64,000 nucleotides of DNA from Humulus lupulus (Eukaryota > Streptophyta > Magnoliopsida > Rosales > Cannabaceae). The notes beneath the pieces are model-generated. The model was not told where the DNA came from. It saw only the letters and a list, made by a program, of their open reading frames with translations, and ran no database searches. A program made the position numbers and the translations under genes. Where the stretch lies: positions 104,735,970 to 104,799,969 of the forward strand of contig NC_084798.1 of assembly GCF_963169125.1 (NCBI RefSeq), written 5' to 3'. Below are positions 45,401-57,240 of the stretch, piece by piece. Position 1 is the first letter of the stretch. Each line of letters opens with the position of its first letter.

Positions 45401-47358
45401 TGTCCTAGTTCCACCAAACAAGGTGGTGGAATCGAACCCCAAACCCTAGGTCAAAAACCCTTGCAAACAACCCAAAAATCCCCTTCAGAAGGCAGGGTAG
45501 CGCTACAGCGCTCTTGGGAGGGCGCTACAGTGCTACAAATAGTAGCCAAAAACCCTTCAGCAAAATGGCCTAGCGCTACAGCGCCCAAAGGCTAGCGCTG
45601 TAGCGTTAGTCACAGACAGCCCTGCATTGATTTTTCCCTTCTGAGATTTCTTCGAACCAACCTCAACCAAACCTCTTCCAACTCTTACCCAAACTCAAAA
45701 ACAACCTCATAATGACACTTCACTCATCCCAAGCACCCCAAATATCTAAAATCTAAGCACATGCATCCACAAACTCATAATTCACCATAGCCACCTCTAA
45801 GCTCTAAAACTCAGTAAAAACCAGCTGAACATCAAAGTTTAGAGTATAAACCTTATACCTTTGATAGAATTTTGACCACAAGATGCCTCTAGACTCCTTT
45901 GGCTTGCTCCTCCTCAGCCTTAAGTCTGAATTCCCTAAGGTTCCACCCAATTCAACTTTAGCACCACAACTCAAAAACCAGAAACTGAAACTGAAGAATT
46001 CTAAGTCTTACCTCAAGTGTTGATGAACCCTTGCTAAACCTCTGCTAATTCTCCACACTTAGCTTAGACTCCTTGATGCTTAGCTTCTCCCAGCTCTCCT
46101 CTGAGCTTACCCCAGAAATCCTCAAGAAATTGGTGAAGAAAGCACAAACCGACCTAGAGAACTCTTTCTGTTTTCTTTCCTTTCTTTTCTTTTCCTTTCC
46201 TTTTCTTTCTTTTTCAAACTTCTGTAATGTTCTACAAATCCCACTAACATAAAACCTCAGTAATACCCATCCTTAAAAGCCAAATGACCATTATGTCCTC
46301 CCTATTAATTCTAATCCTTTAGTCCATTTGAGGGCATTTTAGTCATTTTACCTAATTCCCGCTAATTCCTCAAGTGTCTCTATTATTTCCTGCCTAACTT
46401 CCGATACCTAATTAATCACCAATACATTTCTCAATGTCATAATAGACTCCAGTATATCCGCTAAACTCCCATTTATACCCCTAAACTCACCCCGATCCGG
46501 GTATAAATCTCCGCTATGACTTTTCTGCTACTTTGCTCACTAGGGTCGTCTCGAGTCACAGATCACAGATTTATCCACATAATAATGTGGTCTCAACAAT
46601 TATCACATATATCGAAGCAGTTATGCCCATAATGGGAAAAATTACATTTATTCCCTTCTAACCTAATCAGGGCCTATATGCATACTAATACACATAGTCA
46701 TGCATCTCAAATATTCAAGTAAACATATAACATGCTTTAAATCATAATCATGCATCTGGATCATTAAAACCACACATAGTCTCCATTATGCCCTCCAGGC
46801 ACACTAATCAAGGCCCTTAAGCCTTATTAGTGAATTTGGGTCGTTACTCTATCTTAATGCTAGTCACCAAACTAGTATTAGGTTCAATAGGTAATAACAA
46901 TTCAATTAAGTGAATAGTAGTAGTACTCAAATTTTGTCCTATCTGAAATATGAGGACCCATGTGTTACCAGAATGAGGGTTAAAACCGAAAGGTTTTTTA
47001 ATAGAACTCAGTCTTGAAAAGACAAGTATTTTAGGGTAACAAAATACTGTAAGAGTTCTACCTATATAGACCTAGGGTTGGTGCCGCCCCTCATGAGAAT
47101 TGGGAGTCATTCTCAAGAAAAGTCTATGAATGGGATGTGCACATGGCCATTAATGGTGCAACAACGAGACATAGAGGTCTCAAGTGAACACAACAAAGGT
47201 TTGTTAACAAGGGATAGTGGTTCAATGCTTCAGCAACTAAAATTTCAACAAACTTTGTGATAATTACACTAAGGTAAAATTCAAGTCGAAAGACATTTTA
47301 CTTTATGCACCAATGCAAAGGTTTCTATAGAGAGTGATTATTTAATTAAGTGGGGGAA
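42492..47358 (+). mobile_element. Noncoding interior of the LTR element (LARD-like)
   Basis: AT-rich internal region of about 2.5 kb once the nested solo LTR (44479-46848) is removed. No retroelement domain is recognisable in any frame; the longest frames are short and low-complexity. The right end is a PPT-like AAGTGGGGGAA (47349-47358). No clear PBS after 42491. It fits a large retrotransposon derivative, mobilised in trans. Its parent lineage is unknown. Confidence 0.7.
44479..46848 (-). mobile_element. Chromovirus solo LTR, about 2370 bp, imperfect TSD
   Basis: Starts TGTAACGCTC and ends GGGTCGTTACT, where CA is expected, so the last base is mutated. Flanks are ATATC (44474-44478) and CTATC (46849-46853), a 4/5 match. 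It is homologous to the plus-strand LTR at 12997-15407 in the opposite orientation. A TATA-like GGGTATAAAT reads on the minus strand at about 46471. A CpG-rich island of GCGCTACAGCGC words is at 45493-45608. TTTCC/TTTTC low-complexity near 46168-46215. Confidence 0.85.
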
Positions 47359-48208
47359 TGTTATATTATTTCATATAATATAATGTTAGATTAAATAATG
47401 TGACAAAATGTGATTTGTCACACAAATTTGATTTGTCACACAAATGTGATTTGTCATACCTTGTAACATATTATTCAGAGTCACAAAAATTAGACACATG
47501 TGTTTTCCCAAATGTGACATATTTTGGAGTTAAAAAATTAGTTACAAATTTTTAACTCCCAAATATTACCCAGCCGCAGCCAGTGAGGCTGACAGCCTAT
47601 ATGGTTTTTCAGTTTTTTCCAAATTGAACGGTTCTAACATCCCAAAGAACTCCCAAATCTCCATTTTAATTCCATAAACATCCAATTAAACATTGGTAAT
47701 ATCCATGGGGGTTGGTGGAATTTGAAATTAAAAAGGGTATCTCAAACTCTATAAATAAGAGCCTAATGCACACTGTAAGACACACCATTTTCCATCCACA
47801 AAGCACTTGGCTGGAAATACAACATAGAGGCTTGATAATTTCAAAGAGCTATTTCCTTGAGAGATCCCTTAGTACTTAGAGAATAGGGGGAAATAAGCTT
47901 TTGGACAAAGGTTTTGAACCTTGTTCAAGTTGGTGATCCCCACTACTCTACACTTTGGTTGTGTGAGAGTTTGTCCCTTTTTATTGGTTTTATTTTCATT
48001 CTTTTCATATTGTTGTTCTTATTTAGTTGTATTATTATTGTTTTGAGTTTGTAATCTTCTTCTTCTACATCTTTCTAGTTATTGTATTTTGAGAAATTGA
48101 GTTGTAATATTTATTTAATCAATTACCTTGTCTATTGTATTTTTTTGCATAGAGTTGTATTTTGGTTTTTCCATATTTCCATTGAGTATAAAAATATATT
48201 CTCTAACA
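47359..48208 (+). mobile_element. Noncoding LTR element, right LTR, 850 bp
   Basis: Starts TGTTATATTATTTCATATAA after the PPT and ends TATTCTCTAACA. TATA box CTATAAATAAG at 47751-47761. Three copies of the TGTGATTTGTCACAC-like word lie near 47408-47455. Followed directly by element T RT sequence. Confidence 0.9.
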
Positions 48209-48948
48209 CTTTAACCCCAAGGGCATCACCTTATAACAATAGAGCCCCTTGTTCGTTATAAATGAAGTATGCTCTTCATCTCCTGGGTTCATGGGTATTT
48301 GGTTGTACCTGGAATAGGCATCCATGAAGTTGAGTAGCTCGTGCCCAGCCGTTGCATCTACTAATTGATCTATCCTAGGAAGCGGGAAGCTATCCTTGGG
48401 GTAGGCTTTATTGAGGTTAGTAAAATCCATGAAAGTCCTTCACTTCCCATTGGGATTTGGGGCTAGGATTGGGTTGGATACCTATACTAAGTAGAATGCT
48501 TCTCAGATAAATCCATTTGCCTTCAACTTGTCGACTTCTTCTTTTAGGGATGCGTATCTCTCCGGATCTAGCGCCCTCCTTTTCTGCCTCACAGGTCTTT
48601 CCTTTGGGTCGATGTTCTAGTGATGGCACATGACTAATGGATCTATCCTCGCCATGTCCTCGTGACTCTAGGCGAACACATCAAGGTTATCTTTTAGAAA
48701 TTCTACCAACTTCTCTTTTACGTTATCCTAAAGGTTTCTTCCTACCTTCAGCTTCTTTAACAACTCATTCATAACTGTGACTTCTTCCAATTCCTCTACT
48801 AGCTTGACCCTGGTTTCCTCTGCGACCCAGGGGTCTAATTCGTGTGGATTTGTGCTGCCATGCACTACCATTGCCATGGGTACTCATGATTTTGTGGCTG
48901 TGTAGAGGAACGTTTTATAACATTCCCTCGCTTCCTTCGGCTCCCCTT
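48209..48948 (-). pseudogene. Element T RT N-terminus and protease-RT linker
   Basis: Minus strand: a poor linker (48948-48640), then FYLV, a stop, VSNPILAPNPNGK, a stop, RTFMDFTNLNKAYPKDSFPL, PRIDQLVDATAGHELLNFMD, AYSRYNQIPMNPGDEEHTSF and GLYCYKVMPLGLK. The frame is open for the last 76 codons to the insertion point at 48209. The RT continues only from DRSIDNCFPFF at 38065, so about 100 residues including the YIDD active site are missing. Confidence 0.87.
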
Positions 48949-49404
48949 TCACCTCGCTATCCCTCTAGGAGTCATAAATTTTATGGCCAAGTGGTACACT
49001 AAGGTTATTGCCTTCAATTCACTTAGGGAGGGTTTCCATATTGTTGCACAACTTACCATGATAAAGTTTGCCATTACGGTGATTTTTCTTGGTTGCTCTC
49101 CCATGGTGAGGGCTAACTCGATTACGCTGAGGGGCTGTATCGAGTCTCCTGTAAACCCATACAGGAAGGTATTGCAAGGCTTTAGGTTCCTAAGGCCCAG
49201 TCCCATCTTCTCTATTGTTAGGCGATATAGGATGTCTACGGAGCTCCCATTGTCTACCAGGACCTGATGCACCCTCATGATAACCATCTGTACAGTCACT
49301 ATCAAGGGGTCATTGTGCGGAAAATTCACACCCTGTGCGTCTTCTTCAATGAAGGTTATTGAGTCATTTTCTCCCTTAAAGGTTTTTGGGGGTCGTTGCT
49401 CCAA
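48949..49404 (-). pseudogene. Element T aspartic protease
   Basis: An open stretch of 151 codons: EDAQGVNFPHNDPLIVTVQM, HQVLVDNGSSVDILYRLTIE (active site DNG), LYGFTGDSIQPLSVIELALT and LSELKAITLVYHLAIKF. Compared with the homologous GRPTL/GRPAL motif, this copy reads WKPSL, so the flap side is altered. Like the others here, the protease is fused in frame order after gag. Confidence 0.87.
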
Positions 49405-50939
49405 GCTTAAGATGCATGGAGGTGGACTTCACCTGTCTTCCCTAGTGTATCTATCTCTCCCCTTTGTCGATTTGCCCCGAGTCCTAGCCCTGCAAAGATG
49501 GTCGTAACCTCTCCTTGCACCTCAGGGGCTACATCTTGTGCGTATAGTGAGGGTGGTCCTTATTCTGGTCTTTGATGTTCTCTATGGACGTATCTACCAA
49601 AGTGTCCCCTACGCTGAAGTTCTTCGATTTCTACCTTTAAATGAGTGCATTCTGTCGTATTGTGGCCAATGTCTTTATGATACTGAGAATACTTACTGGG
49701 ATCTCTTTTCAATCAATCTTTCTTCATTCATAGGGGTCTCCTGAAGGGGACCTCATTCTTGTTCATGACGAAGATGTGCTCCCTAGTATGTGTTAGGCTA
49801 GTATAAAAGGTGTATCGGGTATGCCTGTGTTCACCTACAAGTTGGGCTTTCGAGGATGATCATCTCTCGACACTTCGTTGGCCCCCTTTTTCTTTGCGTT
49901 ATTTAGGTCTTCACAAATTGACGGTTTTAGGGATGGCTCGCTCTTTCCAGCCTTAAGACTCTTGTGACCATCCTCAACATGGATGTATTTTTGTGCCAAT
50001 TCATAGAAATCGTCTAAGTCAGTGACCTCTCTTTTTAGCATGTTATTCCACAGCTTACTACCCTGGAGCACTCCAGCTGTAATGGTCATTTTTAACTCCC
50101 CTCGGGTCAGGCTTCCTACTTTAGCTGCCTCCATATTGAACGTATGGATATAGCTCTTTAGGCTATCGTCTTCTCCTTGTTTTACGTTAGCGAGGTTGGT
50201 TCCTAGCATGGTATAATAACGCACAACGTGATGTTGCTGGAGAAATTTGTCAGAAAATTGTTGGCAGGACCTGATGGACCCTGGCTTAAGTCTCTTGAAC
50301 CACTTGTACACAGGACCCTGCCATTTGGCTCTGCTATTAATTCCCCTTAATTTCATTAGGTCATTGAAAGCGTCAATGTGGTACTTTGGATTCATATTGC
50401 CCTCGTAAGGGGTCATGTGAGGTTCTCTAAAGTTGGCTGGGAGCTGTACGACTTGGATTTCTCTAGTGATGGGTGATTTGTAATCAAACTCATCATCGAC
50501 AACATGCCCCCCAAACGCGGTGATTTTCTTGCTCTGCAGGCTCCTCATCTCAGTGTCTAAGTCTTGTCTCCTTTTTTTTCAAGGAGTCTCTCAAGTTGGA
50601 TGGGTTGGTCTTTCCATTCCTTTTGTCTTCCGAGGGAGCCATGGGAGGTGTGGTCCTCTCATTCGTTGTTCTCCCATTGAGCTCTACCCTCAAGTCTGGG
50701 GGTGTTTTCCTTGAAGTGACCTCAACATCGTTTTGAGGGTTAGCATCGTTCCTCCGCTCTGGCCTCCTAGGTTTCTTTGCCTGCCCGAAATGTGCATGTT
50801 TCTTTGGCCGAGGGGTATTACTAGTGAAGAGTTGAGTCCTCCCATCATCCATAGGGACTCTGCTCTCTCCTGCCCCCTCCCCCCTCTCAGGTGAAGGGAG
50901 GTCATATTTATAAGAGGGTACTATTGGCTCACTGTACAC
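49405..50939 (-). pseudogene. Element T gag
   Basis: The N-terminal piece (50939-50550) reads MYSEPIVPSYKYDLPSPERG, TPPMAPSEDKRNGKTNPSNL. The capsid core (50548-49835, 237 codons open) reads DDEFDYKSPITREIQVVQLP, NPKYHIDAFNDLMKLRGINS and QGEDDSLKSYIHTFNMEAAK. The C-terminal part in other frames has HKDIGHNTTECTHLKVEIEE, the second half of the Tat-type zinc knuckle. The layout is the same as in element Y, which lacks the C-terminal part. Broken by at least two frame changes. Confidence 0.87.
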
Positions 50940-51555
50940 GGTGGTCCTGGGGGGACATGGCCCTGCATATGCAAGCTACGGATGGTAGTGGTGTTGGGAA
51001 TGAGGTGGTTAGCTCCAGTACATGCCAAAGATCTATGGGAGCACCTCAATTTTAGTACCTAGTTGTACCTCCACTATCTATTTAGTACAAACGTCAGCTG
51101 GGACAGACCACATCAAGTACCTCACTCATATGACCACTACTTGTCTGGCATGGAGATTAGGATAAGACATTTGGGGTCTTCAAGGTCGTACCCATGTACA
51201 TATTTCATACCTTGGGTGGACAAGGTCCACTACTTGTGTATGCATTCCACACATGTACGAGCTCTTCTAGTCATAGATGGGTTTTCATCCCCGCAAGGCA
51301 CCCTATTCCTACGAACTTCAAGTATTGAAGTCCTTATATGTCGTCAGGGAGGAAACAGTCGCAAGATACCTGGGAGGCAAGAACCTCACTAGACGCTAGC
51401 GCTAGGCGGAGCATGTGAGGGGCCTAGCGTGACGCTGGCACGAGGCAGAGCAGGCGGATGCCCTCGCGAGACGCTAGGTTTCTTTTGTATGTTTCCATCC
51501 TGAGCTTATTTTTTCTAAGGAACATGAGGTGGGAGCCTTGTGTGAATGAAATTTT
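50940..51555. other. Remnant 5' leader of element T, unassigned
   Basis: No gag, PBS or clean LTR edge recognised. A GC-rich stretch with repeated GACGCTAG / GACGCTGG words lies at 51390-51475. A plus-strand frame (51063-51392) is not supported as a gene. Confidence 0.4.
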
Positions 51556-51559
51556 GGCA

Positions 51560-52080
51560 TCCATAAATTGAAAACTCTTCCTCCATATTTCAGTTGTTAA
51601 GTATAGAAAGCAATAATTGGTAATTTATGCCCTTATATATTTTATGCAAGCAGCTGCATGAATACAAGGTATTCCTTTCACCTTCCATTGGCCACCGGTG
51701 CAGTACCCTTAACTCAATCGAACAATACACCTTTTCCAACATAATCAATCTGATATTAAAGATTCATATTTTCCAAGACCCTCAAATGTACCTTTTGAAT
51801 CAGCTTGTAAGGCCAACTGTCTACTATCTTTTTCCTTGTATTCACCATTAAGGTATGATGTATTATTAAAACCTCAAACAATTCAATAGGTGGCTTATAT
51901 CGGTGCTCATCCATCCAATTACTGAAAGATTCTACAAAGATGTTGGTAAGATGTTCTACCATAACATTTATGTCAAACTTGATCATGCACCAATGCTTGA
52001 AGTCAATATTGATTAGCCACACATGTGCTTCTTTATTGAATACCTTTATATGATCCACTATAGGATTGGCATTATTAAAG
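51560..52080 (-). pseudogene. MULE (Mutator-like) transposase, C-terminal fragment with SWIM motif
   Basis: Minus strand: HWCMIKFDINVMVEHLTNIF, VESFSNWMDEHRYKPPIELF, EVLIIHHTLMV, then after a gap a stop and CTGGQWKVKGIPCIHAAACI. The first block matches the NN--ESFN-WI--R-KP pattern of MuDR-type transposases; the second is the SWIM zinc finger (C-x-n-C-x-H, here PCIHA). One stop precedes the SWIM motif. The catalytic DDE core is not present. The fragment ends where an LTR-like sequence begins at 52088. Confidence 0.75.
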
Positions 52081-52087
52081 TTTGTTG

Positions 52088-53560
52088 TGTAACGACCAAA
52101 TTTTCTAAGACTAGACTCACTGGAAACGACAACGAAATCCTAGTGGTCAACTCGACCCTTGCGGTCAACTTTTGTAAAAATAGGCTGTTAAAGGTCTTAA
52201 ATAACTTTGATAAAGTGAAAAAAGCATTTACATCACAAAACAAGTTTAATATATATATCAGTATTAAAAAAAAACAAATTTGAAAATAATCTTAAAATAG
52301 AATATTTTGTCATAGAGTCTTCTTAACCCAAACTTGTAAATAAAACATAAAAGACATTGACTTGAAACTTAGCAGAAGACTTGAGGAAACCCTATCAACC
52401 CTTCAGGTCAATTAACTAAAAGTATGCATACTTCATACAGAATCCCCTCCAGCTGCCAGAACGATTTCTTAAGCTTTTCTCTTACCTACAAATAGAGTAA
52501 CTAGTGAGCCATAACGTCTAGTAAGGAAGCTAAGTACAAACTAGAGAACACAAGTCTCAAATTCATAGCATAAACATATTGCAATGTAAACTTTAAATTA
52601 ATTAGAAATACATCTCAGACATTCACAAGTCAAGTATTCCATGATAAATAACATTCAATCATCATAAACAATTTCCAAGGGCATATTTTCCTCCTGTACA
52701 AAAGGGCATACTCTGCTAGTTCCACAATGATGGTATATATTTTTTGGTTAGTCCCACTATACGACTATATGGGGACCACATTTACAAAGTTCACATAGCA
52801 ACACAAAATCACAACATTTGTACTTACAACATTCAAACATAACTATTGCATTCAAACCTGACAGATGGGTACTATTATGCACGTTCCTAGCCATATACTT
52901 CATATATATAGCAGTACATTTATTCTTGCAACATTCAAAACATGCAAACATTTAAAGCAAATATTTCACAAAACTAAGTTACTCTTGGTGTATACTTCCT
53001 TACCTCTTGTCCTTAGCTTTTTTTGAAAAGTGTCCTGGTGAGTGTTTCCTATCCCTTTTAGATCCTATAAACATATTGGGATAATATGACTTAGTTTATG
53101 ACTTACTAAGATCTTAAAATAAGCATAGGGATTTCAGAAACTAAATACTAAATTCCTGACTCCCGTCCCAAACTCGAGTCCTTGTGGTAAAATAACCAAA
53201 ATACCCCTCTCGGAAACCTAAGCATAACTTATAAAATTATTATTCCCAATAATTTTTTAATCTTATTCTATGAATGAAATTTTGAATTCTAACTCCAAAT
53301 ATTTCTTGAAATTCAAATTCCTGAGCCTGAGTCCAAATCCTAAATCCCAGGCCTAAGATCAAAAGTGTAATTTTGAAATCTAAATTTTTTTCTACACCTT
53401 GAAAATATTTTCCTGAACATTACCTTAACAAACGTGAACATAAAAATAAAATTTCGAGTCTAAACTATAACTCAAATTTCATGTAATAATTTCTTGAGCT
53501 TATGCTCGTTAAATTATTAAACTTTACAACTTAAAAATATTCAATTCCCAATGAATAATC
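52088..53560 (-). mobile_element. Chromovirus-like LTR sequence, second family
   Basis: Starts TGTAACGACCAAATTTTCTA, an edge typical of chromovirus LTRs, and has the LTACC-style block CTTACCTACAAATAGAGTAA...GTGAGCCATAACG at about 52483-52520 in the same order as the 44479 LTR. The far edge is unclear; the nearest candidate is GTGGTTACG at about 53572. No TSD found (left flank TGTTG). Orientation is minus by analogy. Confidence 0.5.
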
Positions 53561-53748
53561 AGCACCCAAGGGTGGTTACGCATCTCGGCCATAGCACCAA
53601 AGCCCAAGAGCTGGTCCTTCCTTTGCTAGCCGACCTTATCATCATATCCCGAGCACCTTGGGGTGCTACCCACCCAAAGCCATGTGCCCTTACACCACAC
53701 CACCGACCAACAACTAATGTTGGCAGTGGTGGGGCAGAATTTAAGTTG
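53561..53748. other. Unassigned sequence
   Basis: A short palindromic GAGCACCTTGGGGTGCT word is at about 53654. No gene recognised. Confidence 0.35.
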
Positions 53749-53960
53749 TACTACCACAAAAATTGGCTTTAACATTGGCTTTTAAATATGGAATTGTTGG
53801 GAAATACATAAAAAGTGAAGTTAAAGCTTTTAACGGACTTTTAAATTTCTTTTCAGTTTAACACTCATAGGAATTAAGTTATTGCTTCAGTTTTATTGAA
53901 GAGAAGTAGAATAGAGCTTTTAACTTCAGCTTTTTAAAAATACCGAAGTTAAATAGTACC
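53749..53960. other. Possible CACTA-like end fragment
   Basis: TACTACCACAAAAATTGGCT is like a CACTA terminus with the first C changed. It is followed by repeated AAGTTAAAGCTTTTAAC / CTTTTAACTTCAGC words in both orientations. No second end found, so only a suggestion. Preceding bases GTACC adjoin the LTR at 53961. Confidence 0.3.
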
Positions 53961-54908
53961 TGTTATCCCCAACAATTTTTTTCAATGACGTGGCAATGAA
54001 ATAGACAAGTGGCAATGCATGGTCAGTAAATGACACATTAATATTCAATAAATGTGTTATTTAAAGAAGTGAAAAGGTTGGGAGTTGACCTAAGGAGTTC
54101 CGATATTACTGGTCAGGAAAAATATTTAGCTGGCCCGAAGTGATTTTCCCGACTAGTGATGTGCCATGGCTAACCAGTGATATGTCATGGCCGACCAGTG
54201 ATGTGCCAAGCCCGACCAGTGATATGCCATGGCCGACCAGTGATGTGGCATGCCCGAGCAGTGGTGTGCTTTGACCGACCACTGAGGTGTCTTGGCCAAC
54301 CAGTCACTTCGGGGAATGGATTTGGTAGATCGACGGATTAGAATCTCAGGAGTTAACTGTCCAGTGACTCTTCAGTAAAGCCTCAGTAACAGTTTCAATC
54401 CGAATCATTCGTAACTACCATAGGAATTTCTCAGATATCCTGGAGTAATAGATATATTGTTGTAATTTGAATTTTTTTATATTTTATTAATTAAAGATGG
54501 GTGGAACAACTAAGGACCCTGTCAAATGGGATATTTCTCATGTACGATCCATGAGCCTATAAATAAAGCACTCATTGAGTCATTTAGGGGGATCTGAGAT
54601 ATGGGATTTGAAAGAAAACTCTCTAGTTTTGAGACTTTTGGACCATTACTTGGGGCATTCTGAGAGCATTTTCTGAGAGTTCAGAGAGAGAAACACTGTA
54701 TTTTCGTGCCTATACTTGAGAAACTCAGTTGACTAAGGTTCATCTGATCTTACGTATAGGCTAAATATATCAGAACTCAAAGTTGATTAGGCTATTACCA
54801 ATAAATTGGGGCTGAACCACTATAAAATTACTTGTGTTACTTATTTTCTATTCAAGGTTTATTGTCGTTTTTGCGTCTACTCGTAGTTGGCAAAAATCGT
54901 GGTCAATA
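53961..54908 (+). mobile_element. LTR 1 of the tandem pol-less element, 948 bp
   Basis: Begins TGTTATCCCC and ends at GTGGTCAATA, directly before TTTTTGGTGCTTTCATTG. It is homologous throughout to LTR 2 (59958-60968). A TATA-like CCTATAAATAAA is at 54557-54568. It contains seven 21-bp repeats (next entry). Confidence 0.9.
54151..54305 (+). repeat. 21-bp repeat in LTR 1, seven units
   Basis: Unit close to ACCAGTGATATGCCATGGCCG. Seven units are counted by eye plus a partial ACCAGTCACTTC. The corresponding array in LTR 2 has ten. Confidence 0.9.
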
Positions 54909-54965
54909 TTTTTGGTGCTTTCATTGAGAACCTGAATAGAAGAAACACACTACCATCCTACCAAT

Positions 54966-57240
54966 ATGTCACCCAAGAAGCTCGGTACGTCAACTGTAAA
55001 ATAAAATGTTAGACCAGAAGGTCCTGGCCATGAGAACTCTGACACTAAGCCCAGGGTCTTTCTTGAGGAGATGATGCAATTCAATGCTTGGCAGGAGTCT
55101 TTTGCTGAGGAAATGGCTAGGCAGAAAGCTGCATTCGAGCAGCATAAATGGGAAATGGATATTAGAAGCGAAGAGATCAGGCGACAGGAAGAAGAGGCCG
55201 ACCGGCAACAACCCATGGCAGCATTTCCTCTAGAAGCAGCTACTCAATTGGCCCAAGCCATTGCCCAAACCGCTGCACGAGTAGCCGCCTAGGGAGCATG
55301 GAATAATAGTGATGGTCAGAGGACCACTAGCAGATCCGATTCTCAGGCTCGAGATAGAAGTAAAAGTAATCACACTTGTCGGGCAGATGATGGGGTCTGC
55401 TCTAGGACTCCATTGACACAAAGGGAGAATTCTTGAACCCTTTCCAAAAGCCACTAGTTAGAAAATTCTAGTTTAGGAAGTCACCGGTCAGGTAGTAAGA
55501 AGATTTCGCCCGGGCATAACTAGACCAGAAATCCTCGAGACAAAACAAATTTACAGTAAAAAGACGGGTATGGTCAGGATGAGGCTGATAGTCATCAAAC
55601 TGACCGGTCAAAAGAAAAAGAAGGCAACAACCAACAAGAAGGAGGAAAGGACCGCTCGGGCCGTCCCGAGAAGTCGCCACTGCATCCTGGCCAGCGACGT
55701 AGTGGCAGAGCGCAGGTCCCACGTAGTAAGCCCTCTGAAAAATCGAAGAGTACAATGTTCGATAGGCTAGCAGAACATGCTTCCCGGAAGGATCTAAGGG
55801 ACGTTATTACCAACAAGAGGAAGACCATCCTAGTCGAAAGGAAAGATTTGACCTGCCCTACAAATAATGTAGAAACACTTGACGATACTGCACCAGATGG
55901 AAATGCCCGACTGGAAGGTCAAAATTTTGGAGCCTCGTCAGTTGCACTAGCCATCCAATCCTAGCTTGACGCACTAAGGACTGCAGTGCAAGGTTTATCA
56001 AAACAACCTTCCAAGATGGATGTGGTAGACCATAGGAGTGCCAGTCCATTTTGTGGCCGGATGAGAGCAGCCTAGCTGCCAGCAAAATATAAAGCATCGG
56101 TGCTGCCGGTATATAGAGAAAAGGCGGATCCCATCCGACATGTTGGGAAATTTGAGAACCAGATGAAACTACTCGAGGTAAGTGATGATTATCAGTGTAG
56201 ATTTTTCCCGACTACATTGTCAGACATTGCCCAGGTGTGGTATTGGAAGTTTAAGCCGAATTCCATTACCTCTTAGGAAACATTTAGGAAGGATTTTTGT
56301 AGACGATTCAGTGCTACTCGGACACCACCAGTTAATGCCAACCACATGGAAAATATCAAACAAGGGAAAAATGAGTCTCTAAAGAATTATATACAGAGAT
56401 TAATGAGAGAAGCCAATAGAGCAACTGTTGTAGGAGACGAGGGGAAGATGGTTGCCCTATCCTCTGGAATCACTTACTGGAGCCCTTTGTGGGATAGTTG
56501 AAATAGAAATCAATTTTCAACACTTCAAAAAATTCTTGATTGAGCGGACAAGTATATGAAATTGGATGATGCAATCGAGAAAGAGAAGAATGGCATAAAA
56601 AATCTGGGCAGATCAGCTGACCCTCCTACGAATGGTGGAAAAGATCAAAAAGGTGGAAAGAAACGTGGGAATAATGAATCTAACTACCATGTAGAAAAAA
56701 AAGGCTAAGTCGAGTTCAAACGACAAGCCAACCAAGTATGAGCCTCTGTTCACTAATTACACCATTCTCTCGGCGAGCCGAGCGAAAATATATCTCGTTA
56801 GTCATGAGGAGGTTCCGTACAAAAAACCTCCACCCATCAGGAATGAGATGACTAAGAGAGACATGAATAAATTTTGTCGTTTCCATGGAGATTATGGTCA
56901 TGACACAAATTAATACAATCACCTCAAGGATGAGAAAGAATTTCTTCTCCGGTCGGGCAAGTTGAAAAAGTATCGGGCAGAGACACCCCAAGGAGAAGGA
57001 GGCAAAAACAATCCTGGTTTCAAACAACAGTGATCTCCACCCTTGCAACCCAGGCCTATGGACTTTACCTTAGACACTATATGTGGAGGTCCACACTTGG
57101 ATGGGGATAGTAACTAAGGAAGGGAGAGGTATGCCAAGACACTTCGACATGAGCTGGAGTGCTAGGATCAGATTGGGTGAACGGAGCTTGATCAGGAACC
57201 ACTAGAATGGCAAGCGTCTATGGATATACTATCACTAAAT
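54966..57240 (+). pseudogene. Gag of the first pol-less element
   Basis: Starts at ATG 54966 (MSPKKLGTSTV, then a TAA). The N-terminal helical region MMQFNAWQESFAEEMARQKA is followed by a Ser/Arg-rich region with stops. The capsid core reads ADPIRHVGKFENQMKLLEVS, FFPTTLSDIAQVWYWKFKPN, RRFSATRTPPVNANHMENIK and KNYIQRLMREANRATVVGDE. The zinc-knuckle-like CRFHGDYGHDTN then has a stop at the fourth position. After gag only ICGGPHLDGDSN and LEWQASMDILSLN remain; protease, RT and integrase are absent and the 3' noncoding region starts at about 57240. Confidence 0.85.

Noticed and set aside
51063..51392. 109-codon plus-strand frame as a host gene
   Set aside because: Lies in the leader region of element T, lacks recognisable protein features and has no promoter or splice context.
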